Below, in pieces: positions 16,717 through 25,714 of a stretch of DNA of 64,000 bases. Location of the stretch: the NCBI RefSeq assembly GCF_001039275.2, contig NZ_CP030117.1:1048001-1112000 (forward strand), read 5' to 3'. Position 1 is the stretch's first letter. Every line of letters begins with the position of its first letter. A model generated the notes under the pieces. It was not told the DNA's origin. It worked only from the letters and a program-made list of their open reading frames with translations, and did no database searches. Position numbers and translations under genes: made by a program. This DNA is from Brevibacillus brevis. GTDB lineage: Bacteria; Bacillota; Bacilli; Brevibacillales; Brevibacillaceae.

Positions 16717-17412
16717 ATGAGTATCTTTAAACGTTTGCGTGACCTGACAGTAGCTTCGGTAAATGATGCATTGGATTCAATGGAAGATCCGGTAGTAATG
16801 CTGAATCAATATATGCGTGACATGGAAGTAGAAATCGGACAAGTTGAAGTAGCGGTTGCCCGTCAGGTTGCACTGGAAAAGAAATTCCGCCAGCAATTGG
16901 ACGAAGCCAATGCTCTGATCGAAAAACGCGATCGACAAGTCAAGCTCGCCTTGACTGAGGGAGAAGATGAGTTGGCTCGTCGAGCACTCGCTGACAAGAA
17001 GCAGTACGAGGGCCGTGCAGCGGAATATGAAGCTCTCTACCTGTCAGCATCCGAGGCAGCTACGCAAATGCGCGAGAAGCTGGCTGAGCTGAAGGAAGAG
17101 TTCTATAAAATGCGTGCGAAAAGGTTCACACTGATGGCACGTGCACAAGTAGCTCGTACACAAAAGCAAGTCAATCAAGCAGTTGTCGGTATCGGCAATC
17201 AGTCCGCAGGCCGTGGCTTCGCCCGCATGGAAGAGAAAGTCATGCGCATGGAAGCAGAAGCGCAAATGAGTGGACAATGGCGCCAAACGAACCGCGCTTG
17301 GGAGAACGCTTTGTCTGACCTGGAAAAGGATGATCTCGATGCAGAACTTGCCAGCATCAAAGCATCCATCAATGAAGTGAAAACACCGGTAGCTAAACCA
17401 GTACAATCCTAA
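16717..17412 (+). CDS. liaH: PspA/IM30 family phage-shock protein (LiaH)
   Basis: A 231-residue protein made almost wholly of long coiled-coil helices, beginning MSIFKRLRDLTVASVNDALDS as PspA/LiaH/Vipp1 proteins do. Members are ESCRT-III-like and assemble into large rings or rods that bind and stabilise stressed membranes. The N-terminal amphipathic helix (1-22) is the membrane contact, and residues 25-190 form the hairpin. Immediate association with LiaI-like, LiaF, LiaS and LiaR genes supports the LiaH role in cell-wall antibiotic stress. Confidence 0.95.
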   Translation: MSIFKRLRDLTVASVNDALDSMEDPVVMLNQYMRDMEVEIGQVEVAVARQVALEKKFRQQLDEANALIEKRDRQVKLALTEGEDELARRALADKKQYEGRAAEYEALYLSASEAATQMREKLAELKEEFYKMRAKRFTLMARAQVARTQKQVNQAVVGIGNQSAGRGFARMEEKVMRMEAEAQMSGQWRQTNRAWENALSDLEKDDLDAELASIKASINEVKTPVAKPVQS

Positions 17413-17506
17413 TTCGACAGGAACTGGGGGACTGGGTGTAGAATAGATTGTGTCAATTCGGCAGCCTGTGTATATCAGGCTGCTTTTCCCCTAGGAGGTA
17501 CGATTC

Positions 17507-18085
17507 TTGCAGGACTTCTTGGTCTTTTTGCGACGGTTTATCGCTGAGCCTGGACGCGTCGGTAGTATAATCCCTAGCTCTCGTTTTTTATGTGAGCAAA
17601 TGTTGAAAAGCGTCGATTGGGCTTCAACCGATGTGATCCTGGAGCTGGGACCTGGTACAGGGGCATTTACCCAAACGATCTATCAGCGCTTGCGTCCCGG
17701 CACACAGTACGTGCTTGTGGAACGAGATTCCCATTTTCGCTCTATGCTTCAATCACGTTTTCCCGATCTTCCTGTCAGGGAGGAAGCGACTAAACTTAGG
17801 TCTTACTTGGAGGAGCAGAACCTTGCAGGTGCAGATGTCATTATCTCAGGTCTGCCATTCGCCAATTTTCCACAAGAGCTGCGGGCAGCAATTCTGGACG
17901 AAGTTCAATCTGTACTGAAGCCAGGGGGCCTATTTATTACATTCCAATATTCGCTACAACTCCAAGCTGAGTTGCAGGATCGTTTTCCCCGGGTCAAGAT
18001 CGACTTTACCCTGTTGAACATTCCGCCTGCATTCATCTATACCTGTCGTAATGGTCAAAGTGAAAACGATCAGCATGGGGCGTGA
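17507..18085 (+). CDS. SAM-dependent methyltransferase, phospholipid N-methyltransferase-like
   Basis: 192 residues with a class I SAM domain: motif I is ILELGPGTGAFTQ, an acidic residue ends strand 2 in LVERD, and motif IV is ISGLPFANFP. The LPFANFP version and the opening FLRRFIAEPGRVGSIIPSS resemble phospholipid N-methyltransferases (PmtA-like) and KsgA relatives. A lipid head-group substrate would fit an envelope-stress operon, but this is inference. TTG 17507 follows GGAGG by 10 bases. It lies between pspA and liaF, and it has no counterpart in the B. subtilis lia operon. Confidence 0.8.
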   Translation: MQDFLVFLRRFIAEPGRVGSIIPSSRFLCEQMLKSVDWASTDVILELGPGTGAFTQTIYQRLRPGTQYVLVERDSHFRSMLQSRFPDLPVREEATKLRSYLEEQNLAGADVIISGLPFANFPQELRAAILDEVQSVLKPGGLFITFQYSLQLQAELQDRFPRVKIDFTLLNIPPAFIYTCRNGQSENDQHGA

Positions 18086-18099
18086 GAGAGGAGACTTTT

Positions 18100-18990
18100 G
18101 TGAAACTGTCCCGTTTGCACAAAATGTTGGCTGGTATCCTGATTATTTTTACGGGAATCGGCCTTTTGTTAGATAGTTTGGGTATCATTTCGTTCGGTCT
18201 GTTTGATTTGTGGCCGATGGTGCTTATTTATTTCGGCCTTCGTTTGTGGGGGCAGAAAACTAGGATTGGCGGAGGGATTCTAATCTCCCTGGGGACCATC
18301 ATCGCGATGGATATGTGGTTTGGTGTCGGGATCGATGATTTGTTCCAGATTGCAGTGCCAATCGTGTTTATTTATTTCGGGTTTCAGTTGATTCGGGGCA
18401 AGAGCAGCAGACAAGATCAACGTGCGAATCAACCTTTAGGCGATAGGGAGACCCCGTCTGCTGCGGAGACGATTATGACAAGTGATGCGAGTGTTCAGAG
18501 TGACGTAAAGGTTTCAACAGAGGAACGCCCTTGGCTAGATAGCTGGAATAAATGGAAGCATGTTAGTGGCAAAATTCCTCATCACGATGGAATGTCTTCA
18601 TCACCTGACGACACGTTGCCAAAAGATTCCCGCAGTTCTCTGATTGGAGATTATCACCTGACCTCGGGGCGTTTTGAACTGAATCACTTACATGTCTGGC
18701 ATGGAATCGGGGATGTCGTGATTGATCTTTCCCGGGCAGTGTTGATACGGGATGAGGCGATTCTTGTCGTAGAGGGCTGGGTAGGCGATGTGACGATTTA
18801 TGTGCCTGTCGATCTTCCTGTATCGGTAACGGCAGGGTTGAGTATTGGTGACCTGGAGGTGCTAAGCCACCGTCAGGGAGGTATCAATCGCAGTGTTAAG
18901 ATTCGTTCAGATCAGTATGATGAAGCATTGCAAAAAGTAAACTTGCATATCTCGCTGCTTGTCGGCGATATAAAAGTCAAGTACATCTAG
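18100..18990 (+). CDS. liaF: LiaF, membrane inhibitor of the LiaRS system
   Basis: A 296-residue protein with four N-terminal membrane helices (about 8-95), a variable Ser/Thr/Asp-rich linker (100-180), and a C-terminal cell-wall-active-antibiotic response domain of parallel beta turns (DYHLTSGRFELNHLHVWHGIGDVVIDLSRAV onward). LiaF keeps LiaS inactive in the absence of envelope damage. GTG 18100 is preferred because GGAG stands 6 bases before it; a GTG at 18082 overlapping the upstream TGA is possible but has a poor site. Confidence 0.9.
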   Translation: MKLSRLHKMLAGILIIFTGIGLLLDSLGIISFGLFDLWPMVLIYFGLRLWGQKTRIGGGILISLGTIIAMDMWFGVGIDDLFQIAVPIVFIYFGFQLIRGKSSRQDQRANQPLGDRETPSAAETIMTSDASVQSDVKVSTEERPWLDSWNKWKHVSGKIPHHDGMSSSPDDTLPKDSRSSLIGDYHLTSGRFELNHLHVWHGIGDVVIDLSRAVLIRDEAILVVEGWVGDVTIYVPVDLPVSVTAGLSIGDLEVLSHRQGGINRSVKIRSDQYDEALQKVNLHISLLVGDIKVKYI

Positions 18991-19003
18991 GAGGTACTGG
19001 CGG

Positions 19004-20152
19004 ATGCGTCGACAGCGATTGGCAAGTATTCAGTGGCAATACGTGCGCTATGGCATGTTACTGGCCGTCAGTGCAGTTACTGCCGCGTTTATTTGTTTCT
19101 TTTGGCTATACTTTTTATGGAAAGATCACCCGGGGATTCATCGGTGGTACAACGAAGTAATCAGCGACCGCAACTTCGTGTGGTGGCTTGAAGAATATAT
19201 AGGCATCAATCTGCCTGCCGATCCAGAGGGCTTGATTCAGCTTGCTGCTTTTGTTGTCTCTTTGCCTGCAGGTGTCTTAGTAGCATTGATCATTTCCTAT
19301 ATCATCGGGAATTTGTTGAAAAAGAGACTCAGTGTACTGTGGGAAGCTGCCATGAAACTTGGGCGCGGGATGCTGTCGTATCGGGTTCCCGAATTGGGAG
19401 TCGATGAAGTTGGCGAATTAGGATGGCAGATCAATCGCTTGGCTTCGCAATGGGAAGAGCAAGTGGCATCCTTGCAGCGGCTGTCGAACCACAATGCGGC
19501 TCTCGCAGAACAATTGAAGCATGCAGCGGTAACAGAGGAGCGACAGAGATTGGCGAGAGAACTGCATGATGCAGTCAGCCAGCAGTTGTTCGCCATCGCC
19601 ATGACGACGGCGGCGATGAAGCGGCTTGTAGAAAAGAATCCTCAACGTGCAGCACAGCAGATTGAATTGGTCGAAGAGATGGCAGCAGCTGCACAAGCGG
19701 AGATGAGGGCATTGCTCTTGCATCTTCGTCCGGCTACGTTGCAAAACAAGTCATTGAAGGAAGCCGTTCTGGAACTTTTAGATGAGCTGACGCGTAAAAA
19801 TACCATGCAGCTAACTTGGGAGATCGAAGACGTCGAAGGCTTGCCGAGTGGAATTGAGGATCATTTATTCCGCATTTTGCAGGAATCCTTGTCCAATACA
19901 TTGCGGCATGCCAGAGCTACCCAGATTACAGTGAAGCTGTTTACGCTGCAAGAGCAGGTTCGCCTGCGAGTAACGGATGACGGTGTTGGTTTTGATCCGG
20001 ATGGGGAGAAAATGACGTCCTACGGTTTACGCAGTATGCAAGAGCGCGTAGCAGAGGTCGGAGGCTCCATGGAGATTTACTCGGCAATTGGGAAGGGGAC
20101 GCAAATTGAGGTGCGTATTCCTCTAATGTCACAGACGGAACGGGAAGGGTGA
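19004..20152 (+). CDS. liaS: LiaS, envelope-stress sensor histidine kinase
   Basis: A 382-residue kinase of the NarL-partner type: two membrane helices (about 15-40 and 73-98), a HAMP region, a HisKA_3 domain with the phosphorylated His in RLARELHDAVSQQLF, and an ATPase domain with HARATQ, VTDDGVGFD and GLRSMQERVAEVGG. It is an intramembrane-sensing type with a short loop of about 35 residues outside. The start follows TAGGAGG. It senses, through LiaF, inhibitors of the lipid II cycle. Confidence 0.93.
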   Translation: MRRQRLASIQWQYVRYGMLLAVSAVTAAFICFFWLYFLWKDHPGIHRWYNEVISDRNFVWWLEEYIGINLPADPEGLIQLAAFVVSLPAGVLVALIISYIIGNLLKKRLSVLWEAAMKLGRGMLSYRVPELGVDEVGELGWQINRLASQWEEQVASLQRLSNHNAALAEQLKHAAVTEERQRLARELHDAVSQQLFAIAMTTAAMKRLVEKNPQRAAQQIELVEEMAAAAQAEMRALLLHLRPATLQNKSLKEAVLELLDELTRKNTMQLTWEIEDVEGLPSGIEDHLFRILQESLSNTLRHARATQITVKLFTLQEQVRLRVTDDGVGFDPDGEKMTSYGLRSMQERVAEVGGSMEIYSAIGKGTQIEVRIPLMSQTEREG

Positions 20153-20159
20153 AGGCTCG

Positions 20160-20789
20160 GTGATTCGGGTACTACTGGTAGATGATCACGAAATGGTTCG
20201 GATGGGTCTGGCTGCTTATTTGTCTACAGAGGACGATATTGAAGTCGTAGCAGAGGCAGGCAGTGGAGAAGAAGGCGTGCGGATGACGCAAGAGCTGCGC
20301 CCGGATGTCGTTCTGATGGATTTGGTCATGGAAGGCATCGGTGGTGTGGAAGCGACTCGGCGTATTCGTGAAAGCTGTCCTTCCAGTAAGGTTATTGTTT
20401 TGACTAGCTTTATTGATGATGAAAAGGTATATCCGGTCATTGAAGCGGGGGCATTCAGCTACTTGCTGAAGACTTCACGTGCGGCCGAGATTGCAAAGGC
20501 AATCCGCTCTGCTGCGGCGGGTGAGCCAGTTTTGGAATCGAGGGTAGCAGGAAAAATTATGGCCCGTTTCCGTCACGGTCAAGAGTCCCATCCCCATGAG
20601 CAACTAACGCCGCGTGAATTGGAGGTTTTGAAGCTGATCGGTCAGGGCAAGTCCAACCAGGAGATTGCAGATGAGCTGATTATCGGGATCAAAACGGTCA
20701 AGACTCATGTGAGCAACATTCTTGCCAAGCTGAATGTGGAGGATCGCACGCAAGCGGCTATTTACGTGCATACACATAGCTTAGGCTAA
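20160..20789 (+). CDS. liaR: LiaR, NarL/FixJ-type response regulator
   Basis: A 209-residue regulator with a receiver domain (DDHE at 7-10, Asp54 region VLMDLVM, Lys in LLKTS) and a LuxR-type HTH (LTPRELEVLKLIGQGKSNQEIADELII, then VKTHVSNILAKL). It should activate the promoter of its own operon. The GTG start lies 7 bases after the liaS stop, so the two are translated together. A weak terminator hairpin follows at 20821-20850. Confidence 0.95.
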   Translation: MIRVLLVDDHEMVRMGLAAYLSTEDDIEVVAEAGSGEEGVRMTQELRPDVVLMDLVMEGIGGVEATRRIRESCPSSKVIVLTSFIDDEKVYPVIEAGAFSYLLKTSRAAEIAKAIRSAAAGEPVLESRVAGKIMARFRHGQESHPHEQLTPRELEVLKLIGQGKSNQEIADELIIGIKTVKTHVSNILAKLNVEDRTQAAIYVHTHSLG

Positions 20790-20964
20790 TCACATACCAT
20801 CATGAATAGGTAAACGCGCCAAAAAGCTCCTCGGGTAACAGGGGCTCTTTCGCGCGTTTACTTGTTTAAACCGTTTTTCTTATACACAAGCCGTGAGTTT
20901 TTTTCGCAGATGTGGTAAAGATAGTAAGTAACGAATGATAGATGACGGAAAGGAGGGACGGGCT

Positions 20965-21789
20965 ATGAGGCACAAACCTCAAACACGCTCCAAGGTGCTT
21001 TCGGCTGACAATGGTGTGGATATCGTCGGCGATGTTCACGGCTGTTACGACGAATTTATAGAATTGCTCAAACGCTTGGGATATGAACAAACCCGAGACG
21101 GTACATATCGCCATCCCCACGGCCGAAAGCTCCTTTCCCTCGGTGATATCACGAGTCGTGGGCCTTACTCAATCAAGATGCTGCAATTTTTTCACCATCA
21201 TATCACGGCAGGTCTGGCTGAGATGGTAGATAGTAACCACGGATGGAAAGTAGCTCGCTGGTTGGATGGCAGACCAGTGACATTGGCTCACGGAGATGAA
21301 AAGGTAGAAGAGGAGATTCGGCTGTATCAGCAAGAATACGGACCGAAGAAGGCCTCCTTGCTGCGAGAACAGAGTCGCAGATTGCTATTTTCTTCGCCTT
21401 CGCACATGATCATCAAACGGAATGAAAAAATAGTAGCGGTCGCCGTTCATGCGGGGATTCGCGATGATTACATAGGAATGGATTCGCCTGCGGTATACAC
21501 GTTTTGCCGATATGGCGATGTGGCAGGGACGGGACCGGATGGGCGCCCGATCCGTAGAGAATGGGCAAAAGAACGAAAAGTGACTTCGCCCATAATCGTA
21601 TGGGGACATGATCCGCATCCAGAGCCAAAACGAAAAAATGGCACCATCAACATCGACCAGGGATGTGTCTTCGGCGGAATGCTAACCGCCTATCGCTACC
21701 CAGAGGACGAATTGGTGAGTGTGCCAGCAAAAAGAAACTATTCGGGCTTAGCGGATACGCCACTTACCCGTTTTAAGGCAGACGATTAA
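20965..21789 (+). CDS. prpE: PrpE-type metallophosphatase (diadenosine tetraphosphatase)
   Basis: A 274-residue calcineurin-like phosphatase. Metal-binding motifs are GDVHGC (residues 22-27), GDITSRG, a degenerate SNHGW in place of GNHE, the histidine in VHAGIRDD, and GHDPHPEP; the C-terminal NIDQGCVFGGMLTAYRYPE matches B. subtilis PrpE. That enzyme splits Ap4A asymmetrically or symmetrically and affects spore germination. The start at 20965 follows AAGGAGGG; the longer frame from 20935 has no site. It is alone, convergent with an amidase gene. Confidence 0.88.
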   Translation: MRHKPQTRSKVLSADNGVDIVGDVHGCYDEFIELLKRLGYEQTRDGTYRHPHGRKLLSLGDITSRGPYSIKMLQFFHHHITAGLAEMVDSNHGWKVARWLDGRPVTLAHGDEKVEEEIRLYQQEYGPKKASLLREQSRRLLFSSPSHMIIKRNEKIVAVAVHAGIRDDYIGMDSPAVYTFCRYGDVAGTGPDGRPIRREWAKERKVTSPIIVWGHDPHPEPKRKNGTINIDQGCVFGGMLTAYRYPEDELVSVPAKRNYSGLADTPLTRFKADD

Positions 21790-21798
21790 AGGGAGACG

Positions 21799-22587
21799 TT
21801 ACGTTTTAAGCTTTTCGAATAAACGCTTCAGGATGACAGCTTGTGCCCAGAGTGGCAGAGGTTGGTCAGGCTGTTGACGCCATTGTTCGTCGGTTAATAA
21901 GCCTTGATCATACAGCCAGTTGACGGCTTCCTGCTTCCAGTCAGGCACATTCCCTCCTCCGTTTCCAGGAGAAGTGGTGGGAGCAAGGGTCGGTGCTGCA
22001 GTAGGTTTTGGAGTAGAAGTAGGAGTCGTAGGGGGCTGGTAAGGAAGTTTAGCGTACGTGCAAAATGCCCGGATTACCCCTTCCGCGAGATCTCGCCAAT
22101 CCTGTTGCAGTTTATTTGCGTCCAAAGCATTGTCAGCAAAGCCGTATTCGACGATTACTGTCTCCACGCTGCCAGTCTCCCGGTGCATGAAGTAGTAATC
22201 GAGTCGCGGATTATCTGGCAGTGTCCGCGTAAAAATGCGTCGATTCGGCATCCCTTCCGCTGCCAGGGCATCCTGGATCAATTGGGGAAAGGTTGGGGGG
22301 CCATAAATCGAGTAAATGACCTCGGAGCCTCGGCCGCCACCTGAGTTAATATGGTTGGATATACAGTAGCGAGCGCCGCTGTTTCGAACCAGGGCAGTCC
22401 GATCCTCACTCGTCAGAGTCACATCGGTTGTCCGTGTGATCGCGACAGGAATATTTAAATCCAAAAAGCGATTATATTGGTAGAGCGATATTTGCAAATT
22501 CATATCTTTCTCGGTAAATTGCGTGTTGTTGCCTCCGCCTGGATCACTGCCACCGTGTCCAGCGTCCAGAATCACAATTGGAGCCAT
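21799..22587 (-). CDS. N-acetylmuramoyl-L-alanine amidase (Amidase_3)
   Basis: A 262-residue protein with an N-terminal Amidase_3 domain (about 1-180): zinc ligands in DAGHGG (His10), an acidic ligand in FTEKDMN, SNHINSGG, and the catalytic Glu in VEYGF. A Pro/Thr linker (about 182-208) leads to a C-terminal helical domain of about 50 residues (DWKQEAVNWLYDQGLLTDEQW) like those found at the end of phage and spore lysins. There is no signal peptide, so it is either a phage-type endolysin or a spore/mother-cell enzyme. No prophage genes adjoin it. Confidence 0.9.
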   Translation of the reverse strand: MAPIVILDAGHGGSDPGGGNNTQFTEKDMNLQISLYQYNRFLDLNIPVAITRTTDVTLTSEDRTALVRNSGARYCISNHINSGGGRGSEVIYSIYGPPTFPQLIQDALAAEGMPNRRIFTRTLPDNPRLDYYFMHRETGSVETVIVEYGFADNALDANKLQQDWRDLAEGVIRAFCTYAKLPYQPPTTPTSTPKPTAAPTLAPTTSPGNGGGNVPDWKQEAVNWLYDQGLLTDEQWRQQPDQPLPLWAQAVILKRLFEKLKT

Positions 22588-22748
22588 AGTTGCTTCACCT
22601 CTTGCTATTAGAATATGCTTGAAACAAAGATGTTGTTGAGGGCAGTGTTCTCATTTTCCAAGTTTTCTAATCACAATTTACAGAAGATAGCCCAACTATG
22701 GTACAATAAAAGAGTTCATAATTACGTATAGAGGATGGTAATGTATTG

Positions 22749-22979
22749 ATGGCTTGGTACAACTGGGTAATTCCAATTGTTACATTGTTAATCGGTCTCG
22801 CTGGTGGATTTTATGGAGGGACTTATTTATTGAAAAAACAAATGTCCAACATGCAAATGGACGAAAAGCAGCTTCAAGCCATGGCCCGTTCAATGGGGAT
22901 GAATCTCAACCAAAAGCAGCTTAAACAAATGAGCCGTACGATGAAAAACATGAAAATGCCAAATAAATTCGGGAAGTAG
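22749..22979 (+). CDS. YneF family (UPF0154) membrane protein
   Basis: A 76-residue protein with one membrane helix near the N-terminus (WVIPIVTLLIGLAGGFYGG) and a polar tail rich in Met, Gln and Lys; the MARSMGMNLNQKQLKQMSRTMK section is characteristic of YneF. Function is unknown in B. subtilis. ATG 22749 has GAGG 13 bases upstream; TTG 22746 in the same frame is also possible. Followed within 22 bases by another small membrane gene, so likely co-transcribed. Confidence 0.85.
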   Translation: MAWYNWVIPIVTLLIGLAGGFYGGTYLLKKQMSNMQMDEKQLQAMARSMGMNLNQKQLKQMSRTMKNMKMPNKFGK

Positions 22980-23000
22980 CGTGAAAGGGAGTGTCGTTTA

Positions 23001-23180
23001 ATGGGGGCGACCCGGCTGCGCTACACGATGATCGGTTTTATTGTTGGAGTGTTTATCGTGTATTTGAAAGACCTGCCGCTTGCTGAAGGAACTCGGTTTG
23101 CGGCCCCTTTTTACGGAGCGGGGATTGGACTGCTCATTGACGGCATCATTTTACGTATGAAAAAAAGAAAGCAAGAGTAG
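23001..23180 (+). CDS. Small two-helix membrane protein
   Basis: 59 residues with two hydrophobic segments (MIGFIVGVFIVYL, and FYGAGIGLLIDGIIL) joined by a polar turn and ending KKRKQE. A GAAAGGGAG site precedes ATG 23001, and a terminator follows. It appears to be the second gene after yneF. I do not recognise a family. Confidence 0.7.
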   Translation: MGATRLRYTMIGFIVGVFIVYLKDLPLAEGTRFAAPFYGAGIGLLIDGIILRMKKRKQE

Positions 23181-23186
23181 GGGAAG

Positions 23187-23213
23187 AGCCTGGCGAATGA
23201 TGCCAGGCTTTTT
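23187..23213 (+). terminator. Terminator after the yneF pair
   Basis: AGCCTGGC and GCCAGGCT pair across a seven-base loop and are followed by six T residues. Confidence 0.9.
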
Positions 23214-23230
23214 TCTGTTGGAAAAGGGCT

Positions 23231-24112
23231 TTATTTTTCAAGAGATTCAGCAAAATACCGGATGATAAAATCACAGAATTTGCGTGCTGCCAGGGAGAGA
23301 TATCTTTTTTCGTGCCGAATCATTTGAAAATGTCGCTGGCAGATCGGGTGTTCGATCGGAATCATGACAAGGTGAGGGTCTTCCTCCCGACTGATACAAC
23401 CGTAGAGGGCGATGCCAAGACCTGCGCGGACCAGCTTTTGGATAGAGCCGGGATCATCTACCCGACAGGCGAATTTGGGGGTAATCTCTGCTTTTTGAAA
23501 GAACTGATCGTACAGCATTTGGATGGGAAAGTCCTCTCTGTAGCCGATAAAGGACTCTTCAGCCAGCTCGCTTAGTCGAATACTGGTTTGTTTGGCTAGG
23601 TGATGGGTGCGGGGGACAGCTACGTGAATATCTTCTTTCAATACGGGCGTAGTCAAAATATCCGGCACCCTGATCGGCAAATGCGTGAAGCAAATATCCA
23701 CTTCGCCTGACTCCAGGAGGGTTGCCATTTCTTCAATGGAGGCTTGCGTGATTTGGAAATGAACATCGGGATGGAGGGCGAGAAACTTGCCCAACGGTTC
23801 TGATAACAAATCCAAGGTCGACGTTGCCAGATGAATACGACCATGCTCCATTCCGGCCAGATCCGATACGACTTTTTGACCTTCCTCCAAGAGGTTCAGT
23901 GCTTTATCTACACGCTCCAAATACGCCTTCCCAAATGTATTCAGCCGAATACGTCCTCGCTCGCGGTCAAATAACGGAACCCCGACATCCTCTTCCAACC
24001 GAGCAATCGTTTTGCTGAGAGCAGGCTGAGCAATCCGCAGCTCTTGGGCGGCTTTCGTCATATGCTGCCACTTGGCCACTGTTCGGAAATAGTGCAATTG
24101 CAACAATTCCAT
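23231..24112 (-). CDS. LysR family transcriptional regulator
   Basis: A 293-residue LysR protein: winged HTH at 1-60 (MTKAAQELRIAQPALSKTIARLEEDVGVPLFDR) and a periplasmic-binding-like effector domain from about 90. The first ATG in the frame is at 24127, but GGAG lies 9 bases before ATG 24112 and the protein then starts at MELLQLHYFRTVA, as relatives do. It is divergent from an MFS exporter gene, its probable target. The dyad at 24126-24141 lies at its own 5' end. Confidence 0.9.
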   Translation of the reverse strand: MELLQLHYFRTVAKWQHMTKAAQELRIAQPALSKTIARLEEDVGVPLFDRERGRIRLNTFGKAYLERVDKALNLLEEGQKVVSDLAGMEHGRIHLATSTLDLLSEPLGKFLALHPDVHFQITQASIEEMATLLESGEVDICFTHLPIRVPDILTTPVLKEDIHVAVPRTHHLAKQTSIRLSELAEESFIGYREDFPIQMLYDQFFQKAEITPKFACRVDDPGSIQKLVRAGLGIALYGCISREEDPHLVMIPIEHPICQRHFQMIRHEKRYLSLAARKFCDFIIRYFAESLEK

Positions 24113-24125
24113 TTGATTCAACTCC

Positions 24126-24141
24126 ATATACTCAGGTATAT
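24126..24141. promoter_or_regulatory. Dyad between the lysR and MFS genes
   Basis: ATATAC-TCAG-GTATAT is a perfect 6+4+6 inverted repeat immediately before the lysR coding region and within the 150-base divergent control region. It fits an autoregulatory LysR site, although the classical T-N11-A form is not clear. Confidence 0.5.
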
Positions 24142-24263
24142 CAACTACATGTCAAAAGATATATTTTTGTTTATTTTAAAATCATTATAAACTACAACAA
24201 CAAGCAAGGCCAACAATCACCTTCCCGGGAAGAATCGGTGATAACGAGAGGTGTCTTTCCAAT

Positions 24264-25631
24264 ATGCAAACCGAACCACAACAACAATCTGCTGAAAAAG
24301 TTCTTCGCGTACTCGTGTTTACCCTCATGATTACGGTGATGAGTGCTACGATGTTCAATATCGTGTTACCGCAAATCAGGACAGAATTTCATTTATCTTT
24401 TAGCCAAGTAAGCTGGGTGACGTCTGCCTTTTTGTTAATCTATGCGGTTGGAACCGTGATGTACGGAAAGCTAGCCGATTCCTACAAGCTCAAACATTTG
24501 CTTACATTCGGATTGATTCTATTTGCCATCGGCTCCGTTATCGGGTTTTTCGCTCAAAATTATGGCATGGTGTTATTTGGGAGAATTGTGCAGGCAGCAG
24601 GAGCTGCAGTTGTTCCGGCGACGTCTTCCATTATTCCGGTGCGTTATTTTCCCCCAGAGAGTAGGGGGCGAGCTCTAGGGATCTCCATGACCGGGATGGC
24701 AATCGGTAGCGCATTAGGTCCTGTTCTTTCCTCTTTGCTGGTCAGTCTGCTCGATTGGAGATGGCTGTTCTGCATGCCGTTGTTCACGCTTTTTGCCGTG
24801 CCTTTTTTCCGTAAGTATTTGGAGGAGGAGGAGCGGGAGGCTGTCAAAATGGACTGGATCGGCGGTGGGCTTCTCGCCATAACGATTGCGTTGCTTTTGC
24901 TATCTATTACGAATCAGAGCTTGTTGCTCGCACTGGGGTGCATCCTCGCATTCCTTCTGTTCTTGGTAAGAATTCGGACGACCGCAGAACCTTTTGTTCG
25001 TCCTGGCTTATTCCGGAGCAAACGCTATTCGCTCGGGCTGGTTATTGCCTTTTTGATGATAGGGAGTGGTTATTCGTTCGCTTTCCTTAGTCCACAGTTG
25101 TTGGCCAATGTGAATCATCTGGCACCAGGGCTCATTGGCTTTGTCATGGTACCGGGAGCAATTGTGACCGCGTTCTTGGGGAAAAAGGCCGGGATTCTTG
25201 CAGATAAGAAAGGGAATTCGTATTTATTTTACACAGCGTCTGCGCTACTTTTGAGCAGCTTTGTCCTCTTCTCTTCCTTTGCGGGAGTATCCCCGTTCCT
25301 CATTGCCGTTTTTCTGATTTTTGGTAATGTCGGACTATCGTTTATGATGATTTCGATGTCAAACGCAATCTCGCAGTCGCTACCAAAGGAACAGATCGGC
25401 GTCGGTATGGGACTGATGGCAATGCTGAATTTTATTGCAGGTGCACTTGCCGCTACCTTGTACGGCAAAACGATTGATGGAGGAGCTGCTGTGAGCTGGA
25501 ATCTGTTCAATAGCTATCCAGGAGCGTCCGTCTATAGCAATATTTACTCCGCTTTAGTGCTCGTGATACTGGGTCTCGCCGTCCTATATTACAGACAGTT
25601 CGGCCGCAGCTCGGTGAGAGAGATCAATTAA
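24264..25631 (+). CDS. MFS drug-exporter, DHA2-type
   Basis: A 455-residue transporter with about 12-14 membrane helices. Motif A is YGKLADSYKLKHLL near residue 70, and motif C-like GMAIGSALGPVLSSLL lies near 152-167, as in proton-antiporting exporters of the TetK/TetL and QacA type. The substrate is unknown. It is divergent from the LysR gene, which probably controls it. A ribosome site (GAGAGGTG) precedes the ATG. Confidence 0.88.
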   Translation: MQTEPQQQSAEKVLRVLVFTLMITVMSATMFNIVLPQIRTEFHLSFSQVSWVTSAFLLIYAVGTVMYGKLADSYKLKHLLTFGLILFAIGSVIGFFAQNYGMVLFGRIVQAAGAAVVPATSSIIPVRYFPPESRGRALGISMTGMAIGSALGPVLSSLLVSLLDWRWLFCMPLFTLFAVPFFRKYLEEEEREAVKMDWIGGGLLAITIALLLLSITNQSLLLALGCILAFLLFLVRIRTTAEPFVRPGLFRSKRYSLGLVIAFLMIGSGYSFAFLSPQLLANVNHLAPGLIGFVMVPGAIVTAFLGKKAGILADKKGNSYLFYTASALLLSSFVLFSSFAGVSPFLIAVFLIFGNVGLSFMMISMSNAISQSLPKEQIGVGMGLMAMLNFIAGALAATLYGKTIDGGAAVSWNLFNSYPGASVYSNIYSALVLVILGLAVLYYRQFGRSSVREIN

Positions 25632-25667
25632 TTGGGTTATTAAAATTAATTTTATTGATAGCCTCCA

Positions 25668-25696
25668 TTGACAATCAGATATAAACCGAATAAAAT
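25668..25696 (+). promoter_or_regulatory. Sigma-A promoter of the leuA leader
   Basis: TTGACA (25668-25673), 17 bases, TAAAAT (25691-25696). It precedes the first of two T-box leaders and is the only clear promoter between the MFS gene and leuA. Confidence 0.75.
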
Positions 25697-25714
25697 TTCA
25701 AACAATAATAACAA

